Below the pieces are notes generated by a model. The model had not been told where the DNA came from and did no database searches. It saw only the letters and a program-made list of their open reading frames with translations. Made by a program: the position numbers and the translations under genes. Below are positions 14,903 to 15,746 of a stretch of DNA of 15,746 nucleotides, one piece after another (position 1 is the stretch's first letter; each line of letters starts with the position of its first letter). This DNA comes from an uncultured Ruminococcus sp. (GTDB taxonomy: Bacteria > Bacillota > Clostridia > Oscillospirales > Ruminococcaceae), in NCBI GenBank assembly GCA_900553335.1, contig USCU01000006.1, positions 1 to 15,746 of the forward strand. The letters run 5' to 3'.

Positions 14903-14944
14903 AAAGCCCTTAGCTGTGGGTAGTAACTCATAGCTAAGGGCTTT
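14903..14944. terminator. Strong 16-bp hairpin, likely terminator of the DUF4180 operon
   Basis: AAAGCCCTTAGCTGTG (14903-14918) pairs with CATAGCTAAGGGCTTT (14929-14944) through one G-U pair around a 10-nt loop. On the minus strand it lies just after the DUF4180 stop and is followed by TTTATAATAT. On the plus strand a T6 run comes only about 10 nt later (14954-14959). It probably ends the minus-strand transcript and may also stop guaA readthrough. Confidence 0.7.
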
Positions 14945-14967
14945 CTTGGCGTCTTTTTTATTCGTAA

Positions 14968-15330
14968 TCATTTGGTGAGTTTTTCAACTGCTTCATCTAA
15001 AGATGATACAAAAAATACATCCTTACCTTTGTTACTTTCATAGATGAAGTCTTTTAATGGTTTGCTTGTATAGTGTGAATAGTCACCGTAAATTGCAATA
15101 CGGCCACCATAGTTAATAAACTTTTGCAGTATCTCTCCTGCAAGTCCTGTGCTAAGAATAAAGAAATCTTCTGTAATAAGCTGTTTGGGAATTATGATAT
15201 TTTTTGTTCCGATATCGTACTTTGTACTCATTAGCAAATCGAGTGCCGATTGGGCGTCCGTAATAACTGTATTTTCGCAATTTACTAACGCACAGAGCGT
15301 GCCGTTGTTTTCAAGTTTACTTAAATTCAT
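14968..15330 (-). CDS. DUF4180 domain protein
   Basis: This 120-residue cytoplasmic protein matches my memory of the DUF4180 family along its full length: DAQSALDLLMSTKY (25-38), KNIIIPKQLITEDFFILSTGLAGEILQKF (43-71), then GRIAIYGDYSHYTSKPLKDFIYESNKG and the C-terminal VFFVSSLDEAVEKL. No enzymatic motif is known for the family; members are often found next to small transcription regulators or in accessory regions. The ATG is preceded by GAGGAA. The stop of an upstream gene fragment lies 17 nt before the start, so the two were probably co-transcribed. The region upstream is disrupted, so how this gene is now expressed is unclear. Confidence 0.85.
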   Translation of the reverse strand: MNLSKLENNGTLCALVNCENTVITDAQSALDLLMSTKYDIGTKNIIIPKQLITEDFFILSTGLAGEILQKFINYGGRIAIYGDYSHYTSKPLKDFIYESNKGKDVFFVSSLDEAVEKLTK

Positions 15331-15347
15331 ATAGATATTCCTCTCGA

Positions 15348-15503
15348 TTAGTCTTTTAATGTGTCTTTGAATACTTCGGCTATTGCATCGCTTAATTCTT
15401 GTGAGGAAATTTCGCCAGACTGGCGTGGTGTCGAACTTTGGATAGTGGTAACGTCAAAGATGAGTGTTTCAGGATTTGTGCGATTTCTGCAAGTAAAGAG
15501 AAA
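15348..15503 (-). pseudogene. 3' end of an unidentified gene, cut off at its 5' side
   Basis: On the minus strand a frame ends with ...STPRQSGEISSQELSDAIAEVFKDTLKD and TAA at 15350-15348, with a helix-like end typical of real proteins. Going upstream, the protein-like sequence (NPETLIFDVTTIQSS) stops making sense near 15478, where a GTGCG sequence starts on the other strand, and a TGA closes the frame at 15506-15504. No ATG, GTG or TTG with a ribosome site is available. The natural reading is a gene whose 5' part was separated or lost by an insertion. No family is recognised. It precedes DUF4180 by 17 nt. Confidence 0.5.
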
Positions 15504-15572
15504 TCACAGGTATCAGACCATCATGCACCTTGAGGTGCTGCTGGTAACATAGGGCTATGCCGGTGCAATATT
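15478..15572 (+). mobile_element. Possible 5' fragment of a group II intron
   Basis: The segment begins with GTGCG, which matches the group II intron 5' consensus GUGYG. It then folds into GATTTCT...AGAAATC (15482-15505), a GCACC-TTGA-GGTGC hairpin (about 15524-15538), and a stretch near CATAGGGCTATGCCGGTG that resembles domain I elements of clostridial introns as I remember them. It starts exactly where the adjacent gene fragment loses sense. It appears to end near 15572, where AT-rich sequence begins, so it would be a remnant lacking the rest of domain I, the reverse transcriptase and domain V. It lies antisense to the gene it interrupts. The identification rests on motif memory only. Confidence 0.3.
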
Positions 15573-15585
15573 TATTTAAAATCCA

Positions 15586-15746
15586 TTATTCCATTATGTT
15601 CCAGCCTAAACATGGGTGGTATATATAAAAAATTTGTATTTCATTATTGTTATATGTGAAATCAATTTTATTTTTCTTTCCTCGCCGATAAACTATTCCC
15701 TCATTAGTTTCTCTGTAATGAACATGATTATAAATAAGATATTGTT
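15586..15746 (-). CDS. 3' end of an unknown gene running off the right edge
   Basis: A minus-strand frame is open from the window edge to TAA at 15588-15586, giving about 52 residues. The sequence is rich in Tyr, Asn, Lys and Ile (HYRETNEGIVYRRGKKNKI, then FYIYHPCLGWNIME at the end), plausible for the C-terminus of an AT-rich accessory gene. No family is recognised, and the start lies beyond the window. Confidence 0.4.
   Translation of the reverse strand, partial: QYLIYNHVHYRETNEGIVYRRGKKNKIDFTYNNNEIQIFYIYHPCLGWNIME

Noticed and set aside
14903..14944. Subterminal hairpin of an IS200/IS605 element or an omega-RNA end
   Set aside because: The stem is perfect and terminator-like, and no tnpA or tnpB sequence, nor a second element end, is found in the window.

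Overview
The window looks like a chromosomal segment of a low-to-mid GC Gram-positive Clostridium-class anaerobe, most like Ruminococcus/Oscillospiraceae gut bacteria. The evidence is strong AGGAGG ribosome sites, TTGACA/TATAAT promoters, a cell-wall-sorting-like tail on a surface protein, several secreted or membrane-anchored proteins, and TTG/GTG starts. This placement rests on gene style, not on a database search. No CRISPR array, complete prophage or intact transposon is visible.

Region 1 (1-4850, + strand): the 3' part of an ABC permease and its ATPase belong to the COG2984/COG4120/COG1101 class of small-molecule importers (TrpXYZ-like). Two unfamiliar membrane-anchored proteins follow: a secreted beta-rich protein with a C-terminal membrane anchor, and a 102-residue companion. 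Next is a 625-residue surface protein with its own promoter, probably strongly expressed, carrying an acidic coiled-coil insert, a FIVAR module and an NPSTG sorting-like tail. A bidirectional terminator closes the region.

Region 2 (4851-7855, - strand): a four-gene operon reads DUF6106-like membrane protein, acpS (holo-ACP synthase), bifunctional NAD(P)H-hydrate repair enzyme nnr, and a small lipoprotein. The acpS-nnr pair is a classic bacterial neighbourhood.

Region 3 (7793-9383): divergent promoters carry similar ACAGA/TCTGT inverted repeats. One drives the operon above; the other drives a membrane-tethered SGNH hydrolase with two fibronectin-III-like domains.

Region 4 (9384-11827): a GC-rich gene-free block is followed by a tRNA-Ala(CGC) gene on the minus strand with its own promoter and terminator. 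Then come a polytopic membrane protein with a C-terminal zinc ribbon, a small Cys/Asp-rich membrane protein, and an isochorismatase-family hydrolase.

Region 5 (11860-14739): a perfect-consensus promoter drives a lysA-type decarboxylase followed 16 nt later by guaA (GMP synthase). Both appear to start with TTG.

Region 6 (14740-15746): this is the accessory-looking end. It holds a 46-codon minus-strand ORF convergent with guaA, a strong hairpin, a DUF4180 gene, a truncated gene 3' end joined to a GTGCG-starting, hairpin-rich stretch resembling the 5' end of a group II intron, and a second gene 3' end running off the window. The least explained stretches are the 1530-4792 envelope cassette, the shared operator pair at 7814-7993, the 9400-9640 block, and the disrupted right edge.
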